From CAZEAN01 sp964510225 (lineage in GTDB: Bacteria; Planctomycetota; Planctomycetia; Isosphaerales; Isosphaeraceae), in contig CAZEAN010000017.1 of the NCBI GenBank assembly GCA_964510225.1, positions 1-63,312 of the forward strand: a DNA stretch of 63,312 bases, written 5' to 3'. A program made the position numbers and the translations under genes. Below, one piece after another: positions 28,827 through 38,500 of this stretch (the stretch's first letter is position 1; every line of letters starts with the position of its first letter). Below the pieces are notes generated by a model. That model did not search any database and had not been told where the DNA came from. It worked only from the letters and a program-made list of their open reading frames with translations.

Positions 28827-30152
28827 ATGCCCACCTTGAGCGAAGTCGCCATGACTCTCTTGAACAGCCCCACCACCAGCCCGTTCAACGATGTCGAACT
28901 CCGGAAGCAAATCCGCGACCTGCGTTATATCGACAATCGGATGAATCTTCACTATCTAGTCCGAGAGTATATCACCCTGTTCGTGATTTTAGGCGCAGCG
29001 ATTGGGATCCTCGAATATCAGCACCAGAGCGGACTGCACCTGTTCTGGGGGATACCCGTGGTTGCGCTTGCTGTGGTCCTCATCGGTGGGCTCCAGCATC
29101 GGCTGGCTGGTCTCGGACATGAGGCATCCCACTACACCTTGCTCCGGCACAAGTGGTGGAATGACGTCCTCGGCGACCTCCTCTGCATGTTCCCGATCTT
29201 GGCCACGGTCCACCTCTACCGGATCTCCCACCTGGCGCATCATCAGTTTCCGAACGATCCCGATCGCGACCCGAATGTAGTGGAGACCGGTGACGGCAAG
29301 GCGGTCAACACATTTCCGATGCCGCATTGGCTCTTTGTGATTCGCTATCATCTTCGGCTTCTCACTGCACCACTGGCGTTCCTCAAATTCCAGTGGGAGT
29401 ACTTAAACCTCAACTCGCTCGGGCGTCGGCCGACGTTTTATGACACGCGGAATACCGGTCCAGATCGATCAAAGGTTGGACGAGTCTTGGCGATCGGCTA
29501 TCTGATCGGACTGGTCGCACTACAATGGACCCTCACCACCACCGGGAACACCCTTTGGCTCTTGCCGTTGGGTCTCGGGGGGATTCTGCTGGTATCAGCC
29601 ACTTGTGTGATGCTCCCCGAACGTGTCATCGGCCGTGCAACGCTCCGACGTCCCTGCTCGAACCGAACCGCCGCGATACTCCGGCTAAGCTACTACACGG
29701 TCGGCCTCGTTGTATTGGGACTCTTCCGCGACTTTACCGACGGGCGTTCGACGGCCTACTTCTTCCTGCTTTGGGTCTTACCTCTCCTTTCGAGCTTCAC
29801 GTTCTTTGTAATGCTCCGCGACGTCTATCAACATGCCAACGCTGACTCTGGCCGACTCACCAACACCCGAGTCTTCTATGCGGATCCCTTCACTCGGTGG
29901 GCTGTCTTTGTCTACGGCCAAGATATGCATCTACCGCACCACCTCTTCCCGATGATCCCGCACTATCGGCTCCAGGAACTCCATCAACTCCTCCAGCGCA
30001 ACGACCCTCAATATGAGGCGAACGTGGTGGAATGCCACGGAACATTTGCTAACCAGACAGAGCAGCCAACGATCCTCGATGCAATGGCGACCAATCCATT
30101 ACCCCAAACCACCACATCGACATCGACACCGATCGCGTACTCGGATCATTGA
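28827..30152 (+). CDS. Membrane fatty acid desaturase
   Basis: A 441-residue di-iron membrane desaturase/hydroxylase. Three histidine clusters bind the iron pair: HEASH (about residue 98), HLAHH (about 137) and HLPHH (about 368). Hydrophobic segments are at about 50-65, 75-95, 225-255 and 310-335. It probably introduces double bonds into acyl chains, or hydroxylates or desaturates a related lipid, in the membrane. An internal ATG at 28851 is another possible start. The last 35 residues are low-complexity Thr/Ser-rich. It has no lipid-pathway neighbours. Confidence 0.9.
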   Translation: MPTLSEVAMTLLNSPTTSPFNDVELRKQIRDLRYIDNRMNLHYLVREYITLFVILGAAIGILEYQHQSGLHLFWGIPVVALAVVLIGGLQHRLAGLGHEASHYTLLRHKWWNDVLGDLLCMFPILATVHLYRISHLAHHQFPNDPDRDPNVVETGDGKAVNTFPMPHWLFVIRYHLRLLTAPLAFLKFQWEYLNLNSLGRRPTFYDTRNTGPDRSKVGRVLAIGYLIGLVALQWTLTTTGNTLWLLPLGLGGILLVSATCVMLPERVIGRATLRRPCSNRTAAILRLSYYTVGLVVLGLFRDFTDGRSTAYFFLLWVLPLLSSFTFFVMLRDVYQHANADSGRLTNTRVFYADPFTRWAVFVYGQDMHLPHHLFPMIPHYRLQELHQLLQRNDPQYEANVVECHGTFANQTEQPTILDAMATNPLPQTTTSTSTPIAYSDH

Positions 30153-30302
30153 TTCCGGCGAGCGATGGCGACTGTTACTACCGTAATGCGTGCCATCGGA
30201 TCGGCCCCGTTCACAGTTTGTTTTGGGGTCCGTAGATAAGTCCCGCGTGAAGATAAGGGCTCGGTGGAGAGACTGTGTTGACCACTGTCGAACGTGACAT
30301 AT

Positions 30303-30520
30303 TCATGGTCCGGGATAGGCACTGACCGTCTCGTCGGCCATCCAATGGTCAACCTACTCGGCAAGTACCCGGGCCGATTCGAAGCGGTCCTCGGGCTCTA
30401 ATGCCATCGCCTTAAGGCAGAACGCCTCCAGCGCAGGGGCGATCGAGGAAGCTTCCTCACGGCGAGACTTCGCGAATTCGCCACGCTGGACCATGTCCAA
30501 TACGACGTCGAGGTATCTTT
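30303..30520 (-). pseudogene. Remnant of a Ser/Thr protein kinase
   Basis: On the minus strand, about 70 codons match the end of planctomycete kinase domains: VLDMVQRGEFAKSRREE, then PALEAFCLKAMALEPEDRFE and the ending VDHWMADETVSAYPGP. A TAG interrupts it before VDHW and a TGA ends it. Nothing before or after this segment (no glycine loop, HRD or DFG) is present, so it is a solitary scrap of a lost kinase gene. Its similarity to the kinase C-lobe is clear at the residue level. It lies at the left flank of the serine hydrolase/sialidase pair, suggesting deletion or insertion at this point. Confidence 0.75.
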
Positions 30521-30683
30521 CAATTTATTCAATATATTGTGCGCTCGGTTCAAGGGCTACTTTCCGGAGTTCGAGTCGACCAATCATAGTTCTGTACCAA
30601 TTGTCAGCAGTTGGCAGTCTACGAACAGGTGGTTTACGCTCTATCCGATGATCAGTCGCCACACTTGAACTGGGAGCTACTCC

Positions 30684-31928
30684 ATGAGCCATGCTGTCCT
30701 TCTTTACGCTACACTGACTGCGTCGGCACTTGTTCCTGGACCAAAAGACTTAGTAGTACCGTACACCCCGGTCCGCGGGAGCAACTGGGAATCCCGAGCA
30801 CCGGAAGATCTCGGAATGGATCCGAATGGAATCGCAGCCGCACTCGAGCACGCACTTGCATCTGAAAACAAGCGCAACCCACGTGACCAGGAATTTGCCC
30901 ACCAAACGAGCTTCGGTCGAGAACCTTACGGTGAAGGTGTCGGTCCATTCAAGGTCCGCAGTGGCCCTGCGGGACTGATTGTAAAGGACGGCTATATCGT
31001 CGCGGAGTGGGGAGATACCCATCGCGTTGATATGACGTACAGTGTCTCCAAATCGTTCCTTTCCACCACAGTCGGATTAGCCTGGCAAGAAGGTTGGATC
31101 GGGTCAATCGATGACCCCGTCCACCTCACCATGGCACCCACTGATGTACCATCTGGTGATGGTGAGCCGGGAGTTGATCGAAGTGGAATCGGCAAACCCG
31201 ATCCCACCACACTCTTCGAGTCCGAACACAACAGAAAGATTACCTGGGATCATCTCTTGAGGCAGACTTCAGACTGGGAAGGGACGCTCTGGGGAAAGCC
31301 GGACTGGGCAGATCGGCCTGATCGCGATTTCGAGACGTGGCTTGATCGACCACGACATGAGCCTGGTACGGTTTACGAGTACAACGATACCAGGGTCAAT
31401 CTCCTCGCCCTTGCGGCCACCAACATCCACCGACGCCCCTTACCCGAAGTTCTCCGTGAGCAGGTGATGGACCCAATTGGCGCCTCTCCCTCTTGGAGAT
31501 GGTACGGTTATGAGAATTCCTGGATCACCCTCGACGGACACTATGTGCAGGTTGTGAGTGGTGGAGGACACTGGGGTGGAGGGATGTATCTTTCAGCGCG
31601 CGATCAAGCACGGTTCGGGCTTTTTACATTGCGCGATGGTAACTGGGGCGGTAAACAACTCCTCAAGAAGGAATGGTTCGAGATGGCACGGACTCCAGGT
31701 TCTGCCAACCCACAGTATGGGTTCATGAACTTCATGCTCAACTGCCCTGGTCAAGATGGCAAGAAACGCTACCCCAGCGCCCCCGAAACAGCCTGGGCCC
31801 ATCTCGGCAATGGAACGAATATGGTCTACTGCGATCCTGAGAACGATCTGGTCGTGGTTGCCCGTTGGATCGACGGAGCCGCCATCGATGAACTACTGAG
31901 GCTCATCATCAGTTCAATTCAAGAGTAG
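30684..31928 (+). CDS. Serine hydrolase of the class C beta-lactamase/esterase family
   Basis: A 414-residue enzyme. The N-terminus (MSHAVLLYATLTASALVPG) is a probable signal peptide. The catalytic SxxK motif is Ser120-Val-Ser-Lys123 (TYSVSKSF), and the second motif appears as YNDTRVN, where this family often has Y-N-D in place of Y-x-N. A C-terminal block (MYLSARDQARFGLF, then the HLGNGTNM region) completes the fold. Members hydrolyse esters, amides or peptides; the substrate is unknown and there is no reason to call it a resistance gene. It is 158 bases ahead of the sialidase-like gene on the same strand. Confidence 0.88.
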   Translation: MSHAVLLYATLTASALVPGPKDLVVPYTPVRGSNWESRAPEDLGMDPNGIAAALEHALASENKRNPRDQEFAHQTSFGREPYGEGVGPFKVRSGPAGLIVKDGYIVAEWGDTHRVDMTYSVSKSFLSTTVGLAWQEGWIGSIDDPVHLTMAPTDVPSGDGEPGVDRSGIGKPDPTTLFESEHNRKITWDHLLRQTSDWEGTLWGKPDWADRPDRDFETWLDRPRHEPGTVYEYNDTRVNLLALAATNIHRRPLPEVLREQVMDPIGASPSWRWYGYENSWITLDGHYVQVVSGGGHWGGGMYLSARDQARFGLFTLRDGNWGGKQLLKKEWFEMARTPGSANPQYGFMNFMLNCPGQDGKKRYPSAPETAWAHLGNGTNMVYCDPENDLVVVARWIDGAAIDELLRLIISSIQE

Positions 31929-32086
31929 TGCATTGATCACCCTCCCCGAGAAGTGCTCATCAACGCACTCGCCTTGGTTTTCAAGACATCAAAAGACTGG
32001 TAGGCTAAGTCCGCAGACCGAATGCTCTGTAGTCGGTCCGCTTCAACAGTTGCATACCGATCAGAACGTGTACAGGAGGAATCAAG

Positions 32087-33115
32087 ATGGCGGGAATCAC
32101 CGTTGCCAGTATGATCTTGTTGGCCATTCAAGTTGATGGAGAACCAACACCAATTCTGGTGGAGGAATTCATCTATGAGGAGGCACCCTTCCCGAGTTGT
32201 CATGCCTCGACGATTGCCGAGCTTCCCGACGGATCCTTGGTGACTGCTTGGTTCGGAGGCTCGTACGAAAAACACCCGGACGTTGGTATCTGGGTAAGTC
32301 GACAGGTATCAAAGGAGAACTGGTCACCACCGGTCGAAGTTGCTAATGGCATCCAGTACAGTACACCAGATGGTAAACTCCACCGCTACCCATGTTGGAA
32401 TCCTGTACTGTATCAGCCAGCCGATGGTCCACTCTTGCTTTTTTACAAAGTAGGACCAACACCGCCCCAATGGTGGGGGATGTTGACAACGAGCATCGAT
32501 GGTGGCCAAACCTGGAACGAACCGAGGAGACTCCCAGAAGGAATCCTCGGTCCTGTTAAGAACAAGCCGATTACACTCGCGAACGGTACACTCCTTTGTG
32601 GCACCAGTACGGAAGAGGACGGCTGGCGGGTCCACTTCGAACGAACCGTCGATCTTGGAAAGACCTGGATCCGCGTGGGACCGATTAACGAGGGTAAGGC
32701 GATCGCCGCGATTCAGCCGAGTATCTTGACTCTTGCTGATGGGAGTCTTCTTGCTCTCGGACGGAGTCGACAAGGTAAAGTCTGGAAAACAATCTCCAAC
32801 GACAACGGCCTGACTTGGAGTCCTCTTAAGCTAACTGAACTACCCAACCCCAGTGCAGGTACCGACGCAGTAACGCTTGCTGATGGCCGCCACCTGATCG
32901 CCTACAATGCGACAACTCGAGCTCGTACTCCGTTGAGTGTCGGCATCTCTGATGATGATGGCGCAAGTTCGAACAAAGCCCTCGACCTTGAAACCGAGCC
33001 TGGAGAGTATTCCTACCCTGCGGTAATTCAGTCCAAAGACGGATTAGTCCACATTACATACACATGGAAGCGGGAACGAGTAAAGCATGTTGTACTCGAT
33101 CCCAACGCCCTGTGA
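32087..33115 (+). CDS. Sialidase-like BNR-repeat protein
   Basis: A 342-residue, probably secreted protein of the exo-alpha-sialidase (BNR) type. A short signal peptide precedes the domain. SCHASTIAELPDGSLVTAWFGG and PDVGIWVSRQ are typical of the planctomycete/Bacteroidetes branch. Three Asp-box motifs (SIDGGQTW, TVDLGKTW, SNDNGLTW) mark a six-bladed propeller. Similar proteins attack sialic-acid-like or other glycans; the true substrate cannot be inferred. The ATG has a strong AGGAGG site (32072 region). It ends 13 bases before the convergent ACT-domain gene. Confidence 0.85.
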   Translation: MAGITVASMILLAIQVDGEPTPILVEEFIYEEAPFPSCHASTIAELPDGSLVTAWFGGSYEKHPDVGIWVSRQVSKENWSPPVEVANGIQYSTPDGKLHRYPCWNPVLYQPADGPLLLFYKVGPTPPQWWGMLTTSIDGGQTWNEPRRLPEGILGPVKNKPITLANGTLLCGTSTEEDGWRVHFERTVDLGKTWIRVGPINEGKAIAAIQPSILTLADGSLLALGRSRQGKVWKTISNDNGLTWSPLKLTELPNPSAGTDAVTLADGRHLIAYNATTRARTPLSVGISDDDGASSNKALDLETEPGEYSYPAVIQSKDGLVHITYTWKRERVKHVVLDPNAL

Positions 33116-33128
33116 TCGTCCTCGATCA

Positions 33129-33521
33129 TCAAGCGATCAAGATGTCGTCAACGAGTGCTTTCGCTTCGGAGGTCCGGGCTGTACTGATCGCGACGAAGCC
33201 GGTTCCTCCACTCCGACGGATGAAACGGATGCTCCGGATCGCGATCCCGGCATGCTCAAATCGCTCGGTGACACCTGCAAGTGCACCGGGCCTGTCATCA
33301 AGTTGGACAAGCAAGGCATCTTCGGTGACCGCATGAAATCCGGCACGGGCCAAAGCGTAGATCGCGATATCGTAACGGTCAACGGTCAGGATTGCGACTG
33401 TTGAACCCGAGAGCGCTTCGGAGTCAATCGTTTCAATGTTGACCTCGGCATCACCGAGCGTTTTAGCAATCTGGCCGATGACGTCTGGGTGATGTTCCGC
33501 AATTACAGTGATCTGTTTCAT
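33129..33521 (-). CDS. Tandem ACT-domain protein
   Basis: A 130-residue protein with two ACT domains (about residues 1-65 and 68-128). The first has the pattern MKQITVIAEHHPDVIGQIAKTL, the second LDDRPGALAGVTERFEHAGI. ACT pairs usually bind small ligands such as amino acids. It follows the histidine decarboxylase gene by six bases, and its AGGAGG ribosome-binding site lies within the last codons of that gene, so the two are translationally coupled. A role as a histidine- or histamine-sensing partner is inferred from position only. It is the same general size as GcvR-like or 'uncharacterised ACT' proteins. Confidence 0.85.
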   Translation of the reverse strand: MKQITVIAEHHPDVIGQIAKTLGDAEVNIETIDSEALSGSTVAILTVDRYDIAIYALARAGFHAVTEDALLVQLDDRPGALAGVTERFEHAGIAIRSIRFIRRSGGTGFVAISTARTSEAKALVDDILIA

Positions 33522-33527
33522 CGCTAT

Positions 33528-34691
33528 TCAAACCTCCTGAAGAGCGACAGCCCCGGAGTTGGAATGTTCCACAATATCGTGTGCAATCCCTTCAATGTGC
33601 TGCCGGGTCACGTGAGGCATCGTGATGATGTGAGCGATCTGATTGTTGACCGCAAGTTGCCAGCGCTCAATAACTTCCTGTGGAGGGCGGTCAATCACCA
33701 CGATCGGCGAATTCAGATGACGCCACGGGTGAACACCCAACGTCTCCAGTCGCTGGATCGCATAGTCGGCCATATCGAAGCAGCCTTCAACTCGCTCGCG
33801 GAAGCCATCGCGACCGACGGTTCGAAATGCATACCAGAGAACGAGTGACGAGAAGGCGTTCCGCGAGCCTGAGAGCGTGGTGTCGAGCGTTCCGATATAC
33901 TCAACACTCCGAGCGATTCGGTCAACATTCGCCTTCTTGGCCAATGCGACACCACAAGGGACCGGCGAGCCGATGAACTTGTGACCGCTAATCGCAATAC
34001 TGTCCGCACCCGCCTGAAAATCCCAGGGTTGCGGTTGATCGACAAACGGCAGGATCATGCCGTGGAGTGCAGCATCGATGTGGATGTAATAGCGATGGAT
34101 CGCGAGGTCGTCGAGAATCTGACGAACCCCGGCAACATCATCGATCGCACCCGTCATAGTGGTCCCGGCGTTTAGGAACAAGATCGGCGGGACGTCACGA
34201 TGAATCCGGATCGTCTCCCTGAGATCATCAAGATCGATTGAACCGTCAGAGCGACTCTTGATCATGATGTTACGAACGTGGAGACATCGGAGGATCTTGT
34301 TAACGGAGTAATGCGTGTCTTCCGAGTAGTAGACAATACCCTGAGGCTGCAACTCTCTAGCCAAGAACATGCCGTACATGTTCCCTTCCGTACCACCATT
34401 AGTGAGATAGCCCCACGTTTCATGCTTCAAACCACCGGTGAGATCGACGAATTCTTCGAGGACTTCCCGTTCGAATTCGTGGGTGTTGAGGTGGTAGTTG
34501 CTCGGTAGGTATGGGTCACCCACGTTATTGAACGGGAACTTCAGAAAGCGATAGAGTGGGCTGTAATCAAACCAAGCGGTGCAAGGATAGCCTGCGAACT
34601 GCTCTGCCTCGATCGAGAGCATCGCGTAGAGGTCGTCGAGCCGATGTTGATCTTGCTCAGAGAGTTGCTTAGGAACGTAGTACGAACCCAT
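33528..34691 (-). CDS. hdc: Histidine decarboxylase, pyridoxal-phosphate type
   Basis: A 387-residue PLP-dependent decarboxylase close in length to the Gram-negative histidine decarboxylases, which convert histidine to histamine and CO2. The sequence shows GYPCTAWFDYSPLYRF near residue 40, TNGGTEGNMYGMF around 97-110, and the PLP-binding Lys238 in SGHKFIGSP. The N-terminus begins near YVPKQLS. It heads a two-gene unit with the ACT protein. A short perfect dyad lies 34 bases upstream of the start. Other substrates (for example other aromatic amino acids) cannot be excluded, but the overall pattern fits HDC best. No transporter or antiporter gene is adjacent. Confidence 0.88.
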   Translation of the reverse strand: MGSYYVPKQLSEQDQHRLDDLYAMLSIEAEQFAGYPCTAWFDYSPLYRFLKFPFNNVGDPYLPSNYHLNTHEFEREVLEEFVDLTGGLKHETWGYLTNGGTEGNMYGMFLARELQPQGIVYYSEDTHYSVNKILRCLHVRNIMIKSRSDGSIDLDDLRETIRIHRDVPPILFLNAGTTMTGAIDDVAGVRQILDDLAIHRYYIHIDAALHGMILPFVDQPQPWDFQAGADSIAISGHKFIGSPVPCGVALAKKANVDRIARSVEYIGTLDTTLSGSRNAFSSLVLWYAFRTVGRDGFRERVEGCFDMADYAIQRLETLGVHPWRHLNSPIVVIDRPPQEVIERWQLAVNNQIAHIITMPHVTRQHIEGIAHDIVEHSNSGAVALQEV

Positions 34692-34724
34692 GATACGTCC
34701 TCCACACGAATGAACGCCCCTTAC

Positions 34725-34737
34725 TGATCGACGATCA
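34725..34737. promoter_or_regulatory. Perfect short dyad upstream of hdc
   Basis: TGATCG-A-CGATCA is an inverted repeat with a one-base centre, 34 bases upstream of the hdc start and close to where a promoter would lie. It could be an operator. Such CGATCA words are frequent in this DNA, so it is tentative. Confidence 0.25.
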
Positions 34738-34922
34738 ACAAGGTGAGGGCAAGCAACCGTGATTGGTTGACTGGGCGAAGCACCCTACGATTTAATCATT
34801 CAGCGATTCCGAGACAAAGTTAACTTTAGAATTATAGGTGTTGCTTCCGAATTGGCAAAGAGGGGCTTCCAAGCTTTGACAAGCGCGGCCACCTAGTCCA
34901 AATAACAGATCGGACTTGTCTC

Positions 34923-35489
34923 ATGAAACGGTTTGAAGTCGAAATCAAATTTCGTGACGTTGATCCGGAAGACCTCAAGCGTCGGCTCGACGAGTCTGGC
35001 GCTGTGGTCGGTCCCACAATCAATCAGGCCGATCTCTACTTTGCACATCCTTGCCGCGATTTTAGTGTTACTGACGAAGCCTTCCGGATCCGTCTCGTCG
35101 GTGAGCAAGCGGTCCTCACCTACAAAGGCCCAAAGCTCAGCGGAGCCACCAAGACCCGAGAAGAGATCGAAATCCCGCTCGCGGAGGGATCCTCCTGGCT
35201 TGAGCAAACTCAACGAATGTTCGAACGGCTCGGCTTTGAACCCCGCGCCACGGTCCGCAAGACCCGGTTACCGTTCGAATTAACCATCGACCACCGGAGA
35301 CTCGAAGTTAGCCTCGACACTGTCGAGAATATCGGGACTTTTGCCGAGATCGAAACGATTTCGGTCGGACCCGATGATCTCGAACCCGCCCGTACTGCTG
35401 TTCTCAACGCCGCATCCCTCCTTGGACTGGACGAAGCACAGATCGAACGACGTTCCTACCTCCGAATGGTGCTGGAAGGATCACCCTGA
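34923..35489 (+). CDS. CYTH-domain protein (class IV adenylate cyclase/ThTPase-like)
   Basis: A 188-residue protein of the CYTH superfamily. The signature ExExK motif is at residues 5-9 (EVEIK), followed by RIRLVGEQAVLTYKGPK and EEIEIP. These residues line a tunnel that binds triphosphates. The closest named families are class IV adenylate cyclase (CyaB) and thiamine-triphosphatase/triphosphatase; which reaction is catalysed cannot be told by inspection. It is divergent from hdc and convergent with the large surface protein gene. The stop codon lies in a ten-base inverted repeat. Confidence 0.87.
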   Translation: MKRFEVEIKFRDVDPEDLKRRLDESGAVVGPTINQADLYFAHPCRDFSVTDEAFRIRLVGEQAVLTYKGPKLSGATKTREEIEIPLAEGSSWLEQTQRMFERLGFEPRATVRKTRLPFELTIDHRRLEVSLDTVENIGTFAEIETISVGPDDLEPARTAVLNAASLLGLDEAQIERRSYLRMVLEGSP

Positions 35490-35516
35490 TGAGCGAGGTA
35501 AGAGAACTCATCAGGG
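35484..35516. terminator. Stem-loop at the end of the CYTH gene
   Basis: CCCTGATGAG (35484-35493, spanning the stop codon) pairs perfectly with CTCATCAGGG (35507-35516) across a 13-base loop. No T-tract follows on the plus strand. It may mark the end of both convergent transcripts (CYTH and the surface protein). Confidence 0.45.
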
Positions 35517-35557
35517 GCCAATGAGTAGAGATGGTTTGATTGACTCGTGAGGGAGAA

Positions 35558-38500
35558 CTATGACGAATGTGAATCGAAAGGACGGAGGAGAGACTGTAAT
35601 TGCTTCACTAACTGAATCGGACTCGATCGGTTTGACCGCCACCAACTCCGCAGATTTCCAGGTTGAGATTCGGGGGCAGCCTTTCTCTCCGTGAGCAGCG
35701 TCACTCCCGCAACATCATCTGTAGTAGTTGGGGAGAACTCCTCAAGGATCTGGTCGGGCCGTGTAGGACGATCGGACAATACACTCTTGTCATCCTGTAC
35801 AGCGAGAGGTTGTGCGATCACTTCAGAGATTGGTTCGGAGGTAAAATCGCTCGCCGTTTGATACAATGAGCCACCGATGATGCTAGCAAGGACGGTGGTC
35901 ACTGACTGACTGCTCAGTCCTAAAATGGAGTCGACCGAACGAGCAGAAGCGTCTTTGGAATCTCGAGCGTTATTCATCACCTCAATGTAGGTATCTATTG
36001 TCTCATTGGTGGTCGTGAACGATGGAGGTTTCTCGGATGGTTCCTCAGTCGAATCTGAAGGACCATTGATCGGATCGGTTTTGTCCCCATACGAGTTATT
36101 TAATGACGAAACACCGACTCCCGTCTGGAGTCTTAGTACCACATAGGCAACTTGTTCTGAGGTATGTCTACGCTCATCATCCTTGAACTGATCTTCGTCG
36201 ATCGCAAGGAATAGCTGGTTACTCTGCACCGGATCCGTTCCAAACAACACGGGCCACCCTCCATCGTTACCGTCGATTCCTGCCATCGAGAGGACGGCTG
36301 TCGTTGGATTACTCATACCCGTAACATCATAGCTGTATCCTGGACTATCCCCAACACCCCAAACACTGTCGCTACCGACTCCAGCAACTAGTTGATGATC
36401 GCCAACCGACCATACCCCTTCCTCTATCACTATGTATCCGATCATTTCATCATTACGAGTCCGCTGACTGTCCTCACCCACATGCTTCCCAACATACAGG
36501 GTCGATGCATCAGGTGCATCGGATGCTGTACTACCTCGGGCCCAAAACACCGATGGCGACCCATCATTGACGCTCATCACCTGCCCAAGCACCACAGGTT
36601 GATTGTAGGCCTGCTGATAGGTACGGGATTCACCTACCCACGAACCTTTGCGATCGGTCAACGTCGACGTAAACTTCACCGCTTCCATGGTGATCCCGTC
36701 GACCTCACTCGTATAGACACCCTCTTCGGCCACAAGGTAGTCCACTGTGATTCCCGTCACGGGATCACTGATTCCATCACTACGCTGGACCATCAACTCG
36801 AAACTGTTTCCATCCGCGTTGCGAATCCGAGGAACGAGCGGAGGCATCCCAGCAACAACTCTTGGAGTCGCGATCACGACCATCGATTCAAACTGGCGAT
36901 CGAGGGTGACCGTCGTCCAGGTATCAGTACTAATCTCCGTCGACACTCCATTGGTCAAGAGTCGGGGAGGGGGTGGTGCATCCGGACCTTCGAGAACTAC
37001 ATAGGCAACTTGTTCTGAGGTATGTCTACGCTCATCATCCTTGAACTGATCTTCGTCGATCGCAAGGAATAGCTGGTTACTCTGCACCGGATCCGTTCCA
37101 AACAACACGGGCCACCCTCCATCGTTACCGTCGATTCCTGCCATCGAGAGGACGGCTGTCGTTGGATTACTCATACCCGTAACATCATAGCTGTATCCTG
37201 GACTATCCCCAACACCCCAAACACTGTCGCTACCGACTCCAGCAACTAGTTGATGATCGCCAACCGACCATACCCCTTCCTCTATCACTATGTATCCGAT
37301 CATTTCATCATTACGAGTCCGCTGACTGTCCTCACCCACATGCTTCCCAACATACAGGGTCGATGCATCAGGTGCATCGGATGCTGTACTACCTCGGGCC
37401 CAAAACACCGATGGCGACCCATCATTGACGCTCATCACCTGCCCAAGCACCACAGGTTGATTGTAGGCCTGCTGATAGGTACGGGATTCACCTACCCACG
37501 AACCTTTGCGATCGGTCAACGTCGACGTAAACTTCACCGCTTCCATGGTGATCCCGTCGACCTCACTCGTATAGACACCCTCTTCGGCCACAAGGTAGTC
37601 CACTGTGATTCCCGTCACGGGATCACTGATTCCATCACTACGCTGGACCATCAACTCGAAACTGTTTCCATCCGCGTTGCGAATCCGAGGAACGAGCGGA
37701 GGCATCCCAGCAACAACTCTTGGAGTCGCGATCACGACCATCGATTCAAACTGGCGATCGAGGGTGACCGTCGTCCAGGTATCGGACTGAATCTCCGTCG
37801 ACACTCCATTGGTCAAGAGCGTAGGAGAACGTTGGACCCGATAGTAATAGGTCTCGTAGCGCCCATCGATCTGGAATTGATCTCCATTCAACTCAACCGT
37901 TTGTCCTGTCGGGACGCCGAACGGGTCGACCACGTCAACGGCATCGATGTTGAGATCTCCCTTGAAATCAATTCCGGCAATGACTGGTTCTAGCAAGAGC
38001 GGATCAGTACCACGTTCGAGGAGTCGGTCACCGTCATCACTGTATACGGCACCTGACTGTCGATCCCGGGCTATCGCCGTGATCAAAATGTTCTCGGATT
38101 CAGTCAGTGGAAGATTATCAAGAGGTGTAAAGAGCAACGAGACGAAGTCGGTTGTAGTTTCAACGACTACACCAGGTAGGTCAATCGTGTGCGACCCGGC
38201 AAATCCAACGATTCCTTGAGTCTTCTCCGAACGAATCTCAATGAATTCATTGCCGTAGTCCCAAACAAGTTGCCCGGTATTCGATGTAATCCGTTGATTG
38301 GTCTCGTCCCAATACGAACTTACATCCTCCTCGATCGGATCCCCAAGCCCGTCGCCAACCTTTGCGGTCACCCTCCCCACCGCCATCAATTCTGTGGGAG
38401 TCTCGATTCCTCCAGGCTGCTTGTTCAAGGAACCGACTCCTGAAGTTGCGTCGTCGAAAGAAATCCTTCTCCCCGCAACAATCTCTCCTTCTTCGATATG

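Noticed and set aside
30540..30610. GTTCGAGTC-like motif resembling a tRNA T-arm
   Set aside because: No acceptor, D-arm or anticodon stem could be formed around it.
36392..37993. Two long plus-strand open frames with nearly identical sequence
   Set aside because: They are antisense shadows of the duplicated minus-strand repeat in the glycosidase-like gene; no ribosome-binding site or known domain.
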